A stretch of DNA of 64,000 nt from Chitinophaga caseinilytica (GCF_038396765.1 NZ_CP150096.1:6121001-6185000); one strand, 5' to 3'; positions 47,927-58,077 are shown, numbered from the stretch's first letter. Translations and numbers: made by a program. Notes: a model not told the origin generated them from the letters alone.

Positions 47927-49501
47927 CTACTGAACGGAAGATTTCTTCCGCTTCTCCACGGTCGGCTCCGCCACCACGGGCTCGTGCCGCATGAGGTAAG
48001 CCTTGATGCGCTGCACGTCTGCATAACGGGGCGCGTCGTCGATAAATTTAGGGAAAATAGCCCTGATGTCCTGATAGATCTTGTGGGTAAATGCGCCCAG
48101 GCGGTCCTGGCAGTTGAGGAAATCCACTGCCTGGAGGAGCGTCATCACCTGAACGGTCAGCACTTCGAAGGTATTTTCGATCACTTTGTAGGTCAGCTGA
48201 GCCGCATTGCAGCCCATGCTCACGATATCCTGGTTGTCGTTGTTGTTCGGGATGCTGTGCAGGTACATCGGGTAGCTGAGGGTCTGGTTTTCCGCTACGG
48301 TAGAGGTGGCGGTGAACTGCACGCCCTGCATGCCGAAGTTGAAGCCCAGCTTGCCGAGGTTCATGAACGGCGGGAATTTGTGGTTCAGCTTGTCGTTCAT
48401 GAGATAGTTGAGCTGGCGCTCGCTGAGCATGGAAAGCTTCGTCATGGCGATTTTCAGCTTGTCCATTTCCAGGGAGATATAGTCGCCGTGGAAGTTGCCG
48501 CCGTGGAACACGTTCTGTTGCCGGTGGTCTACCACGGGGTTATCGCTCACGGAGTTAAGTTCGCCGACGATGATGGTTTCGGCCTGTACGAGGATGTCGT
48601 AAATGGGGCCGAGTATCTGCGGAACACAGCGCAGGGAGTAATATTCCTGTACTTTGTCCTTGAAAATCTCTTCTTCCAGTTCTTTGTAGAAGTGATCGGG
48701 CCGGTGGCGGATCATTTTGGACCCGGTGAGCATGCCGCGCATCATTTCCGCTACTTTATTCTGGCCGGTATGGCGTTTCACGACGTTGAGCTCGTAGCTG
48801 AGGTGATCGTCGAACGCTTCTACCACTTCGTTGATCATGGCGCTGAGGGCGCAGCTCCAGAGGAGGAGTTTGCGCGCTTCGATGAGGTTCACCAGGGCAA
48901 TGCCCGTCATGGCGGAAGTGCCGTTGATGAGGGCGAGCCCTTCGCGGACGCGCACCGTGAGCGGCTGGAGGCCCAGCTGCTCGAAAACTTCCGCCGCGGG
49001 GCGGATTTCGTCCTCATACAACACGTTCCCCTCCCCGATCAGCGCATGGGCCAGGTGGGCCAGCTGAACGAGGTCGCCGCTGGCGCCAACGCCACCGTGC
49101 TCGTAAATGCAGGGATATACGTTATGGTTGATGAGGTCGCGGAGGAGGTATACCAACTCGGTATGAACGCCGGAAAAGCCCTGCATGAAACTGCTGAGCC
49201 GGGCGATCATCAAAGCTTTGGTGTGGATGGGCGCCAGGCATTTGCCGGCTCCCGAACTGTGGCTGCGGATGAGGTTATACTGCAGCTGCAGCGTATCTTT
49301 TTCCGGGATCCGGTACTGCGCCATGGGGCCGAAACCGGTGTTGATCCCGTAAATAAGCTTTTTCGCGGAAAATATCTTGAGAAACTCGAAGTTGTCATTC
49401 ACTTGCTGTACGGCTGTTTCATCGAGTACCAACTCTTCCCCTTCAAACAATACCCTGTGTACTTCTTCCAAAGAAAGCACCTTACTTCCTAGTACAACCA
49501 T
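47927..49501 (-). CDS. Aromatic amino-acid ammonia-lyase, probably tyrosine ammonia-lyase
   Basis: 524 residues. The MIO prosthetic group forms from Ala140-Ser141-Gly142 in GGVGASGDLVQLAH. YGINTGFGPMAQYRI carries the catalytic Tyr51. At the ring-selectivity site it has RSHSSG (Ser80-His81), which I recall from the tyrosine-active enzyme of Flavobacterium flexirubin clusters, rather than the SHAAG-like loop of histidine ammonia-lyase. Further matches: INGTSAMTGIALVN and the HGGNFHGDYISLEMDKL helix. Product: p-coumarate, the aromatic starter. First gene of the 25-gene operon, with a TAnnTTTG box in front. Confidence 0.9.
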   Translation of the reverse strand: MVVLGSKVLSLEEVHRVLFEGEELVLDETAVQQVNDNFEFLKIFSAKKLIYGINTGFGPMAQYRIPEKDTLQLQYNLIRSHSSGAGKCLAPIHTKALMIARLSSFMQGFSGVHTELVYLLRDLINHNVYPCIYEHGGVGASGDLVQLAHLAHALIGEGNVLYEDEIRPAAEVFEQLGLQPLTVRVREGLALINGTSAMTGIALVNLIEARKLLLWSCALSAMINEVVEAFDDHLSYELNVVKRHTGQNKVAEMMRGMLTGSKMIRHRPDHFYKELEEEIFKDKVQEYYSLRCVPQILGPIYDILVQAETIIVGELNSVSDNPVVDHRQQNVFHGGNFHGDYISLEMDKLKIAMTKLSMLSERQLNYLMNDKLNHKFPPFMNLGKLGFNFGMQGVQFTATSTVAENQTLSYPMYLHSIPNNNDNQDIVSMGCNAAQLTYKVIENTFEVLTVQVMTLLQAVDFLNCQDRLGAFTHKIYQDIRAIFPKFIDDAPRYADVQRIKAYLMRHEPVVAEPTVEKRKKSSVQ

Positions 49502-49540
49502 TATTTTAAATTAAATTATTTGTTTATGTAAAAAAGCGCT

Positions 49541-49548
49541 CAAAATTA
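49541..49548 (-). promoter_or_regulatory. -7 box of the flexirubin operon promoter
   Basis: On the minus strand TAATTTTG, an exact match to the Bacteroidota -7 consensus TAnnTTTG, 40 bases upstream of the ammonia-lyase start. No clear TTTG -33 box was found. The leader is AT-rich. Confidence 0.55.
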
Positions 49549-49693
49549 GTATAAAGATGTTTTTTTCCTAATATCCTTGCTTCCTATTTTTAACGGACGG
49601 TCAGGGGTTACCATACTCCTTTGGCATTCAACTAGTTACAACTTGCAGTGATAGTAGGTGGCTTCCTGTCGCGTTCAATTCCGGTCTGGCAAT

Positions 49694-49732
49694 ACATCCC
49701 GAAGTGCCGTTTTGCCGGTCATTTCGGGATGT
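49694..49732. terminator. Stem-loop after the CNNM transporter gene
   Basis: Perfect 10-base stem ACATCCCGAA / TTCGGGATGT around a 19-base loop, 7 bases past the transporter stop. No T run follows on the minus strand, so it may be a transcript-stabilising hairpin rather than a true terminator. Confidence 0.5.
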
Positions 49733-49739
49733 AAATTTA

Positions 49740-51026
49740 TTACTCTTCTTCAATATTCGCAGGGGGCGTCACCAGAATTTTGTCGATCCGGTGCGCGTCC
49801 ATGTCCACAATCTCGAAGGTAAAGCGGCGCCATTCCAGCTTTTCGCCGGTTTGGGGAATGTGTTCCAGGTGGTGAAGAATGAATCCGGCCAGGGTATCGA
49901 ACTCCTGTTCGAACTCGGCCATCTGGTCTTCCATATCGAATTCGGAGAGAAAATCGTAGAAAGGTATCTGTGCGTCAATGAGATAGCTTCCATCCTCCCG
50001 TTTAACCATGTTATAATCATCCTGGCCCGTTTCTGGCATATCGCCCACGATCGCTTCGAGAATATCGTTCAGGGTGATCATCCCAAGAAAAGTGCCATAT
50101 TCGTCAACGATGAACGCGGCGTGGATCTGCGTTTCCTTGAACTTTTCAAGCACCTGGTAAGCGGAGTTGTTTTCGGGGATGAAGAGGGGTTTCTTCATGA
50201 TGTCTTTCAGCACGGCCACGTTGCCGGCGGTATAGAGGTCCTTGATCGTAAGGATGCCCCGGATATTGTCGATCTGCCCTTCGCAGACGGGGTACACGGA
50301 GTGGGGTGCCTGTTTGATCTTGCGCTTGTAGCTTTCCACTTCCTCGTTCACGTCCAGCCAAACGATATCCGTCCGGTGGGTCATGAGGGAAGTGATATTG
50401 CGGTCGCCCAGGTGGAACACGCGTTCGATGATTTCCTGTTCGGTTTCCTCGATGGCGCCGGAAGAGGTGCCTTCGGAAATGATCGCCTTGATCTCTTCCT
50501 CCGTCACATTGTTATCCGACGAGCGTTTCAGCCCGAAAAGGCTCACCAGTGCCGCGGTGGAGCGGCTCAGCAGCCAAACGAAAGGAAAAGTGAGGCGGGA
50601 AATGAAGTACATGGGCTTGGCCACGTTCTTCGCGATAAGCTCCGGATTGGCCAGGCCGATCCTTTTGGGGAACAGTTCGCCGAGCACGAGGGTGAAATAC
50701 GTAACGCAGATAACGATGATGGCGGTGGCGATGGCATTGGCGTAAGGCACCAGGGACGGCATTTGCATCACGAAGCCCTTTACGTCTTCCTTCAATTGTT
50801 CGCCGGAATATAAACCGGTCAAAATGCCGATCAGCGTAATGCCGATCTGGACGGTGGACAAAAACGTGTCCGGGTTGTTGGACAGCTTCAGGGCTGCCCT
50901 GGCTTTTTCGTCCCCCTGCTTGGCTGCGCTTTCGAGGCGCGCTTTCCTTGCGGAAACCAGGGCAATCTCCGCCATAGAGAAGATGCCGTTGAGCAAAATG
51001 AGGACGAGGATAATGACGACTTCCAT
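49740..51026 (-). CDS. CNNM/CorC-type transporter (hemolysin family protein)
   Basis: 428 residues. DUF21/CNNM membrane domain (about 1-190, LNGIFSMAEIALVSARKARLE, three to four helices, GELFPKRIGLANPE), then a CBS pair (about 205-330: VMTHR-like SLMTHRTDIVWLD, IKDLYTAGNV, AAFIVDEYGTFLGMITLNDILEAIVGD) and a C-terminal CorC_HlyC domain (DAQIPFYDFLSEF... GFILHHLEHIPQTGEKLEW). Family members move magnesium or sodium, or act in metal resistance. 26 bases before it lies the ZIP gene on the same strand. Confidence 0.93.
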   Translation of the reverse strand: MEVVIILVLILLNGIFSMAEIALVSARKARLESAAKQGDEKARAALKLSNNPDTFLSTVQIGITLIGILTGLYSGEQLKEDVKGFVMQMPSLVPYANAIATAIIVICVTYFTLVLGELFPKRIGLANPELIAKNVAKPMYFISRLTFPFVWLLSRSTAALVSLFGLKRSSDNNVTEEEIKAIISEGTSSGAIEETEQEIIERVFHLGDRNITSLMTHRTDIVWLDVNEEVESYKRKIKQAPHSVYPVCEGQIDNIRGILTIKDLYTAGNVAVLKDIMKKPLFIPENNSAYQVLEKFKETQIHAAFIVDEYGTFLGMITLNDILEAIVGDMPETGQDDYNMVKREDGSYLIDAQIPFYDFLSEFDMEDQMAEFEQEFDTLAGFILHHLEHIPQTGEKLEWRRFTFEIVDMDAHRIDKILVTPPANIEEE

Positions 51027-51052
51027 AATATATAAAGCCTAAAAATAATTAA

Positions 51053-51790
51053 TTATTCAAATATCAGGGTAACAAAAGCCATACCGAGGCCAATCGCGAT
51101 GGCCAGCACCTTTCTGCCGCTCAGTTCATGATGTTTGGTGCCCGACTCGTAGAAAATGGTGGTCGAGATATGGAGGAAAGCGCCGATAACGAGCGCCACG
51201 ATGTAGATCAGCGAATGGGTGACGGCTTCGGACTTGTCTCCCAGCCACCCTGCCAGCAGCGCCGAAAAAGGCGTGACGAGGGAGAAAATGACGAGGATGC
51301 GCCAAAGCCTGGCGCGGGATTGCCCGGCGTGGATCATCACGGTGATGAGCGTGAGGGATTCCGGGATCTTATGGGCCATCACGCCCAGCATGAGCGAGGG
51401 CAGCGCGGATTTGTCTTCATAATGGAAACCCAGCGGGATGCCTTCCATGAACGCGTGGATGGAAAGCCCCACCAGCAGCGGCGTTACCGCGATGTGATGA
51501 TGGTGCCCGTCGGCAGCCGGCAGATGGGTATGCCCATGCTCCATGCCGTGGCTCAGCTGCTGGAGGAACACCTGCAGGAAGAACCCGATCACGATGTAAA
51601 TACCGGCGGAATGCCCCAGCTCGTGGTACACTTCCGGCAGCAGGTGCATGATCGTGACGCCGAACAGGAACGCCCCGGTGAACGCCAGCAGGTAAATGGG
51701 CAGGCCTGGACTGATCCGCTTGAATATCACGGGGATCATGCCGCCAAAGATCGTGGCGGCCAGGATGAGTATGAGGTATGCTATGTTCAT
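51053..51790 (-). CDS. ZIP-family metal transporter
   Basis: 245 residues, about eight membrane helices. Metal site in helix IV GLSIHAFMEGIPLG and helix V GVMAHKIPESLTL; a His-rich loop (HGMEHGHTHLPAADGHHHH) between helices III and IV. ZIP proteins bring zinc or other divalent metals into the cytoplasm. It overlaps the PAP2 gene by 4 bases. Confidence 0.93.
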   Translation of the reverse strand: MNIAYLILILAATIFGGMIPVIFKRISPGLPIYLLAFTGAFLFGVTIMHLLPEVYHELGHSAGIYIVIGFFLQVFLQQLSHGMEHGHTHLPAADGHHHHIAVTPLLVGLSIHAFMEGIPLGFHYEDKSALPSLMLGVMAHKIPESLTLITVMIHAGQSRARLWRILVIFSLVTPFSALLAGWLGDKSEAVTHSLIYIVALVIGAFLHISTTIFYESGTKHHELSGRKVLAIAIGLGMAFVTLIFE

Positions 51791-52368
51791 GTTGTTTTTT
51801 CAGGTAATGGCTCCAGCCCGATACGCCTGGTAAAGAACCCTCCGCTCAGCGAGCCCGCCAGGCAGCCCAGCAGCGCCCCGCCGAGGATATCGGTCGGGTA
51901 ATGCACGCCCACATACACCTGTGCGTAGCAAATAACCGCCGCCCACACGAAAAAGAGCCAGGCCCAGCCACGGATGTAACGCCGCAGGGTTATAAATGAA
52001 AACATGGCCAGTCCGAAATGGTTGGCCGCGTGAGAAGATGTGAAACTGCCGCTTTGGGGGTAATATCCCACCATGATGCGCACATATGGGGCAATATTGG
52101 GATCGTTGCCCGGGCGCAGCCTGCCTACGGCGCCTTTGAGGAAACTGCTCGCCTGGTCGCACAGGGCAAAGGTCAGGATGAAGAAAACGATCCACCAGAA
52201 ACCTTTCCAGCCCCAGTTCCAGGTCACGAAAACCATGAGGAACAGGTACAGGGGCGCCCAGAGGTAGGGTTCCCGCATCCAGGGCAGCCAGCTGTCCAGG
52301 AAAGGGGTCGCCCATTTACTGTTGATGTTGAAAAACAGGATCAGGTCCCAGGTGAGCAAGGTTCCCAT
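51787..52368 (-). CDS. PAP2-family membrane phosphatase
   Basis: 193 residues, five to six helices. PAP2 signature: KGAVGRLRPGNDP (motif 1), SGSFTSSHAANHFGLA (motif 2), YAQVYVGVHYPTDILGGAL (motif 3, with Gln where many members have Arg). Probably dephosphorylates an undecaprenyl or phosphatidyl lipid. Its start shares a base with the stop of the methyltransferase gene. Confidence 0.92.
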   Translation of the reverse strand: MGTLLTWDLILFFNINSKWATPFLDSWLPWMREPYLWAPLYLFLMVFVTWNWGWKGFWWIVFFILTFALCDQASSFLKGAVGRLRPGNDPNIAPYVRIMVGYYPQSGSFTSSHAANHFGLAMFSFITLRRYIRGWAWLFFVWAAVICYAQVYVGVHYPTDILGGALLGCLAGSLSGGFFTRRIGLEPLPEKTT

Positions 52369-53116
52369 CAGGATGTCGGTTTTTGGGCGATGAGGATCAG
52401 CCGCGGAGAATGCGCCTCATCGAAAGTGTTAAAATGATAATCCCCGAACACATCGGTGATCTCGAGCTTCTGCAACGCGAACATCTCCCGGAAATCGGCC
52501 AGGCCGAAGGCAGACACCCGCTCGGCGAAACTCGTCCTGAACAGCTTCTTTTTGTCGAGGATACGGATCTCCTTCATAAACTTCCCCCTTCCACCTCGCG
52601 GTGGATGTCGAACACCACATCGTCGATCTCCTTGATCTCGTTCGGCACCAGGTGCGCCGCAGCAAAAGGACTGTTCAGGTAATCCAGCACCAGCCTTCCG
52701 CCCGGCTTCAGGCTGTTGGTCAGCGTGCGCAGGGCGTTATCGTTCTCGTGCCGCGTCTCGAAATACCCGAAACTGGTAAAAAAATTGAATACGATATCGA
52801 AATAGTTGATGCGGAAAGGCAACCGCATATCGTGCTGGAAAAAGCTCAGGCGCTCGTTTTCCAGCTTCCGCGCAGCGGCGATGCTTTCTTCCGACAGATC
52901 GATGCCGGTAACGTTGAACCCTTTGTCTGCCAGGTACCGGGCATGCCTCCCGCGACCGCAGGCCACGTCGAGCATCAGCGCGCCGGCGTCCGGGCGCAGG
53001 TAATCTACCAGCTTGTCGATGAAGGCAGACGCTTCCCGCTCATCCCTGTTGTTGTACAGCAGGTGATAATACGGCGAATTGAACCAGTCTTTGAACCATT
53101 GTTTCGGCACTTCCAT
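52368..53116 (-). CDS. Class I SAM-dependent methyltransferase (apparent frameshift)
   Basis: About 249 residues after restoring one base. N-terminal part: WFKDWFNSPYYHLLYNNRDE, SAM motif LMLDVACGRGRHARYL, GIDLSEESIAAA, FDIVFNFFTSFGYF, then VFDIHREVEGG. The C-terminal part continues KFMKEIRILDKKKLF to LILIAQKP. The break is a run of five C (52584-52588); with six the frame is continuous and the length is normal for this family. The target is unknown. Confidence 0.85.
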
Positions 53117-53133
53117 TTCGTGTCGGTCGAAAA

Positions 53134-55155
53134 TTATTTCGGTTTTTTATTGTTAAACATCAAATATCGGGATGATTCGTAAAATCCGCGGGTTAATTTC
53201 TCCAGTTCCCCGGCAATTTGCGGCTGCACGGCGCTCACGTCTTTCATGGGATCGCCCTCCAGGTCGTACAACCGCATCTTGCCACTGTCCATCCCGATCT
53301 CGCAAAAATATTTTTTCCCCATGAGCCCGTAATAGTTTTCGCCGCGGTTATACACCACGAAAGCGTAGCGCTCCCCGGCGAAGGTGGTATCGAGCATGTC
53401 CACGCCCATCGTGTAGTTCGTAAAGTCTACCCCGGCCATTTTCGCCACGGTGGGGTACACGTCCAGCAAACTGCTCATCCGGCTGATCCGCTGCGGCTTT
53501 GCCATTTTCGGCGCCCAGATGATGCAGGGCACGTGGTCTACGAACGTTCCCATCTCATATTCGGGCAGGGGCATATGCTTGAACGGGTTCAACCGGGCGG
53601 AATGATCGCCGAAAAATACGAAAATCGTATTGTCGAGGTACCCGGATTTTGCCGCCAGCTCTATGAGGTAGCCCACGTTGTAGTCGAGGTAGCGCATGGC
53701 GTTGAACTGGTCGATCGACAGCCAGCCGGCTGATTTGAAAGCCTTCATGTCCACCTCTTTCCCGGTCACTTTCTTAAAATCGCCCTTTCCGGCGGTGGTG
53801 GTATAAGGTTCGTGGTTGTCTGCCGTTTGCAGGAATGCCACGAAGGGCTTGCCGGCCTGGTGGGCTTTCCGGAATATTTCGTCAGACTCAGTAATGAGGT
53901 CGAAGTCCGAAACGCCCCACACATCGGCCTTTGGCGCCTTAAAGTAGCCTTCCTCGAAAATCTGGATGCTGTCCACGTTATTGGTAAAAACGGCGCGGAT
54001 GTTGGCCCAGTTGGTGTTTCCGCCGAGGAGGTAATATTTTTCGTATCCCATGAACTGGTCCATCACCACCCGCTGGTCCACGATCCCGGGGTGGCGCGAG
54101 GCGGTTTTGAACTTGCAGATATCGGGGAGGCCGGTGGTAACGCCGAAAACGGTTCGGGCGGTGCTCATGGCCGGTACGTAGAAATGGTCGAAAAACAGGC
54201 CTTCATCTGCGAGCTTTTGCAAATTGGGCGTGGCTTTCATGGGATTGTTGAACATGGATGTCATGGCCGCCCCGCCCGATTCGAGCATCACGATGATGAC
54301 GTTGGGCCGGCCGGCCAGGGAATCGCCTTTTACGAAGCGGGCGTAGTTCAGCGCCGACGCGTCGGGCTTGTCGACCCCGAGGTATTCCGCCACGGGCGCG
54401 TAATATTTGCGGGTGAGCTCGATATCGTAGGTATCGTCTTTCACCGAAAAGTTCGACACGAAATACAGTACGGGGTTGAGCGCGAGGGACGTGATCCCGT
54501 TGTCGCGCGTGAACATGGCCTGGCTCCAGCGGAGCGGGAAATAGGCGACGTTGCCGTAAATCCCGGCGCCGAACAGCAGTACGAGGGCAACCACCCATGC
54601 CGCGAGGCCTTTGGGGCGCACGGGAACGCCTTCCTGGTTGGCGAAATGGCGGAAGATGGAGCGGTACGACCAGATCACGAAGGCCATGAGCAATACGAGG
54701 CCGATGGCGCCTTTGATGACGGGGTAGCTTTCCCAGAGCATCCGGGCGTTGGTGCCACGCTCGCCGTGGGCGAGGAACCGGGTGACGGAGGGCTCTATGC
54801 GGATGCCGAGGTAGCTGTAATGCCCCAGGTCGGTCACGTAAAATAAAGTAAGGAATGCGTACAGTATGAAAAGATAGGCGAAATGCAGCCTGCGGAGCCA
54901 CCCGGGGCCGAAGAGGCGGTCGCGCGTGAGCAGCGCCAGCAGGGCGATGGGGGCCATGCAGATGAGGGCCAGGCGCATGTCGAACTTCAGGCCGAGATGC
55001 CAGGCTTTGGCGATGGCACCGCTATCTTGAATGGTGGTGGTGAAAAAGAAGAAATAGAAGATCAGGCGCCACGCTACCAGGAAACCGAACAGGTACAAGG
55101 TTTGGGTGAAAATATACCGGATGTATCTGGGTATCCGTGACCAAAGCTGAATCAT
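53134..55155 (-). CDS. LTA-synthase-family membrane sulfatase/phosphoglycerol transferase-like
   Basis: 673 residues. Five N-terminal membrane helices (to about 210), then an extracytoplasmic sulfatase-fold domain: NVIIVMLESGG, the nucleophile region MSTARTVFGVTTGLP, DNHEPYTT, and metal site FFGDHSARLNP. Members transfer phosphoglycerol or phosphoethanolamine to surface polymers or lipids; the acceptor here is unknown. 17 bases after it begins the methyltransferase gene. Divergent from glmM. Confidence 0.9.
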   Translation of the reverse strand: MIQLWSRIPRYIRYIFTQTLYLFGFLVAWRLIFYFFFFTTTIQDSGAIAKAWHLGLKFDMRLALICMAPIALLALLTRDRLFGPGWLRRLHFAYLFILYAFLTLFYVTDLGHYSYLGIRIEPSVTRFLAHGERGTNARMLWESYPVIKGAIGLVLLMAFVIWSYRSIFRHFANQEGVPVRPKGLAAWVVALVLLFGAGIYGNVAYFPLRWSQAMFTRDNGITSLALNPVLYFVSNFSVKDDTYDIELTRKYYAPVAEYLGVDKPDASALNYARFVKGDSLAGRPNVIIVMLESGGAAMTSMFNNPMKATPNLQKLADEGLFFDHFYVPAMSTARTVFGVTTGLPDICKFKTASRHPGIVDQRVVMDQFMGYEKYYLLGGNTNWANIRAVFTNNVDSIQIFEEGYFKAPKADVWGVSDFDLITESDEIFRKAHQAGKPFVAFLQTADNHEPYTTTAGKGDFKKVTGKEVDMKAFKSAGWLSIDQFNAMRYLDYNVGYLIELAAKSGYLDNTIFVFFGDHSARLNPFKHMPLPEYEMGTFVDHVPCIIWAPKMAKPQRISRMSSLLDVYPTVAKMAGVDFTNYTMGVDMLDTTFAGERYAFVVYNRGENYYGLMGKKYFCEIGMDSGKMRLYDLEGDPMKDVSAVQPQIAGELEKLTRGFYESSRYLMFNNKKPK

Positions 55156-55325
55156 CTTAATAATTGGTTATTCGCTAAACTTATATTCCCGTAAAATTTT
55201 ATACGTAGCGGCAAATATACACTAATTGCGCCAACATACCGGTCGGCGATCGGCGACCTGACAAAATAGCGGGGCCGATAAATACGGAATCGATTATCTT
55301 TGCCATCCTAAAAAAATCCAATAAA

Positions 55326-56707
55326 GTGGCACTGATTAAATCAATTTCGGGAATTCGCGGCACCATCGGCGGCAAGCCCGGCGAAGGACTTTCCCCCTCG
55401 ATGTGGTGAAGTTCACCGCGGCTTACGGCACCTGGCTGCTGAAGCAGAACGCGGAGAACAGGAAAGTGGTGATCGGAAGAGATGGCCGGATTTCCGGGGA
55501 AATGGTCAAGCAACTGGTCGTTTCCACCCTCAACGGCCTGGGCATTGACGTAGTGGACCTGGACCTCAGCACCACCCCTACCGTGGAAATCGCTGTTCCC
55601 CTGGAACAGGCAGCGGGCGGCATCATCCTGACCGCCAGCCACAACCCCCGCGAATGGAACGCCCTGAAGCTCCTGAATTCGAAAGGCGAGTTCATCTCCG
55701 GCGCAGACGGCGCCGAAGTGCTCGATATCGCCGAGCGGGAAGACTTCACCTTCGCAGACGTGAACAAACTCGGATCGTACAGGAAAGACGATTCCTACCT
55801 CCAGAAACACATCGACCTGGTGTTGAATTACCCCCTCGTAGATAAGGCAGCCATCGAAGCCGCCGGTTTTAAAGTGGTGGTAGACGCCGTGAACTCCACC
55901 GGCGCCATCTTTGTGCCCGCCCTGCTGAAGGCGCTGGGTGTGAAGGAAGTGACTACCCTGTTCGACGATGTTTCCGGCAAATTCGCCCACAATCCCGAGC
56001 CCCTGCCCGAAAACCTCACCGCGCTCAGCAACGAGGTAGATAAAAGCCAGGCGGATTTCGGTATCGCCGTAGACCCGGACGTTGACCGCCTCTGCTTCGT
56101 TTGCGAAGACGGCAGCATGTTCGGCGAGGAATATACCCTGGTGGCCGTGTCCGACTACGTGCTGAAGCACCGGAAAGGCAATTCCGTGTCCAACATGAGC
56201 TCCACCCAGGCGCTGAAGGATATTACCCTTAAAAATGGCGGGGAATACCATCCTTCTGCCGTTGGCGAGGTGAACGTCGTGAACAAGATGAAAGCCGTTA
56301 ACGCCGTGATCGGCGGCGAAGGCAACGGCGGCATCATCGTTCCCGACTTCCATTACGGCCGCGACGCCCTCATCGGCATCGGCCTCTTCCTGAGCCACCT
56401 GGCGCAGAGCAAAAAGACGATGAAAGCCCTCCGGAACTCGTATCCGGACTATTTCATCAGCAAAAACAAGATCGAGCTGGACAAAGGCATCGACGTGAAG
56501 GAAATCTTCGAAAAGATCAAGGGAAAGTACAAAAACCAGCCCCTGAACACCGAAGACGGGCTGAAAATCGAGTTCGATAAGGACTGGGTACACCTGCGGA
56601 CGTCCAACACAGAGCCCATTATCCGGATCTATGCGGAAAGCCAGAATGAGACCACGGCAGACAATATCGCCCGTAAGATCATGCAGGATATCAAGGAATT
56701 CATATAA
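55326..56707 (+). CDS. glmM: Phosphoglucosamine mutase (apparent frameshift)
   Basis: About 460 residues from GTG at 55326 (VALIKSISGIRGTIGGKPGEGLSP) after restoring one base. Catalytic serine loop TASHNPREWNALKL, metal loop DPDVDRLCF, sugar loop GEGNGGIIVPDFHYGRDAL, and phosphate loop RTSNTEPIIRIYAES. Converts glucosamine-6-P to glucosamine-1-P for peptidoglycan and LPS, so it should be essential; phosphomannomutase activity is an alternative. The frame breaks at a run of five C (55393-55397); six give SPLDVVKFTAAYG. A broken glmM argues for a sequence error. Confidence 0.9.
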
Positions 56708-56731
56708 TTCCTATAGACTTATAGATGGATG

Positions 56732-56766
56732 AACGGATGGCGGAATTAACTGCCATCCGTTTTTCT
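56732..56766 (+). terminator. Rho-independent terminator of glmM
   Basis: Stem ACGGATGGC / GCCATCCGT around GGAATTAACT, followed by TTTTTCTTT, 25 bases past the stop. Confidence 0.9.
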
Positions 56767-56829
56767 TTGTCGGCAATTCCTTAATTTTGTGGCACTTTTT
56801 TAATCAAAAACCACCAAACCCGCACGACC

Positions 56830-57957
56830 TTGGAAAGAATTTATTTCGACAATGCCGCAACCACGGCACTCGACCCGGCAGTTCTTGACACCATGCTGCC
56901 GTATATGACAGAAAAGTTCGGCAATCCGTCCTCCATTTATTCATACGGCCGCGAATCGCGGCTGGGCATCGAAAATGCGCGGAAATCCGTCGCAAAGATC
57001 CTCAACGCCCATCCCGGTGAGATCTTCTTTACCTCGGGCGGTACCGAAAGCACCAACACGGCCGTTAATGCGGCCATCCGCGACCTGGGATGCCGTCACA
57101 TCATCAGCTCCCCCATCGAGCACCACGCCACCCTCCACACCGTTGAGCATGTCTATTGCCGCGACGAGGTGCGCCTTTCCTGGGTGAAACTGCTGCCGAA
57201 CGGGCATGTGGACCTGGAAGACCTGCGCCGCCTCCTCGCCGAAAGCAAGGAACGGACGCTGGTGAGCCTCATGCATGCCAACAACGAGATCGGCAACCTG
57301 CTCGACATCCATGCCGTGGGCAACCTCTGCAAGGAATTTGACGCCATTTTCCATTCCGATACGGTGCAGACCGTGGGCCATTATCCCTTCGACCTGCGCA
57401 ATACGCCGGTACATTTCATCAACGGCGCCGGCCACAAGTTCCATGGCCCCAAAGGCGTGGGCATCCTGTACATCAATGAGAACGTGAAGATCCAGCCCTA
57501 CCTTATGGGCGGCTCGCAGGAGCGCAACATGCGCGCCGGCACCGAGAACCTTTACGGCATCGTAGGCTTCGCCAAAGCCCTGGAAATAGCGACGGCCAAC
57601 CACGAAGCGCACAGCGGTTACATCAACGATCTCCGCATGTACATGGCCCAACAGCTGGAGCAGCACATCCCGGGCGTGAGCTTCAACGGCGATCTCCATG
57701 GCCGCAGCCTCTACACCGTGCTGAACGTTTCCTTCCCGAAAACGGAAAAAAGCGAGATGCTCCTCTTCAACCTGGACATCAACGGCATCTGCGCTTCCGG
57801 TGGCAGCGCCTGCACCTCGGGTGCCGACGCGGGCTCGCACGTGATCCGCTCCCTCAGCAGCGATCCCAACCGCATCGCGGTACGCTTCTCCTTCGCGCAC
57901 ACCAACACGAAAGCAGAAGTAGACGCGGTAGTGACGAAGCTGAAAGAACTGATCTAA
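56830..57957 (+). CDS. Cysteine desulfurase (NifS/IscS family)
   Basis: 375 residues from a TTG start (LERIYFDNAATTALDP). PLP lysine in NGAGHKFHGPKGVG near residue 205, substrate-binding MHANNEIG, and active-site Cys in ASGGSACTSGADAG near 325. It mobilises sulfur from cysteine for Fe-S clusters and thiolated tRNAs. A single gene between two terminators, with no isc/suf genes in the window. Confidence 0.93.
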   Translation: MERIYFDNAATTALDPAVLDTMLPYMTEKFGNPSSIYSYGRESRLGIENARKSVAKILNAHPGEIFFTSGGTESTNTAVNAAIRDLGCRHIISSPIEHHATLHTVEHVYCRDEVRLSWVKLLPNGHVDLEDLRRLLAESKERTLVSLMHANNEIGNLLDIHAVGNLCKEFDAIFHSDTVQTVGHYPFDLRNTPVHFINGAGHKFHGPKGVGILYINENVKIQPYLMGGSQERNMRAGTENLYGIVGFAKALEIATANHEAHSGYINDLRMYMAQQLEQHIPGVSFNGDLHGRSLYTVLNVSFPKTEKSEMLLFNLDINGICASGGSACTSGADAGSHVIRSLSSDPNRIAVRFSFAHTNTKAEVDAVVTKLKELI

Positions 57958-57981
57958 GTTTATTTCATTTTGATATCGTGA

Positions 57982-58016
57982 AAAAAACCGGCGGAATTTT
58001 CCTGCCGGTTTTTTTT
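57982..58016 (+). terminator. Rho-independent terminator of the cysteine desulfurase gene
   Basis: Stem AAAAACCGGC / GCCGGTTTTT with a loop containing GGAATTTTCCT, followed by a run of T. It marks the left edge of the AT-rich island. Confidence 0.92.
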
Positions 58017-58077
58017 GTGCATGAGAATTTTGGTTTCAATATTTTGAGTGGAATAATTTTGATATTGAATATTGATT

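Noticed and set aside
47927..49501. Histidine ammonia-lyase of the Hut pathway
   Set aside because: No hutU, hutI or hutG nearby; the selectivity loop RSHSSG and the pigment operon point to tyrosine.
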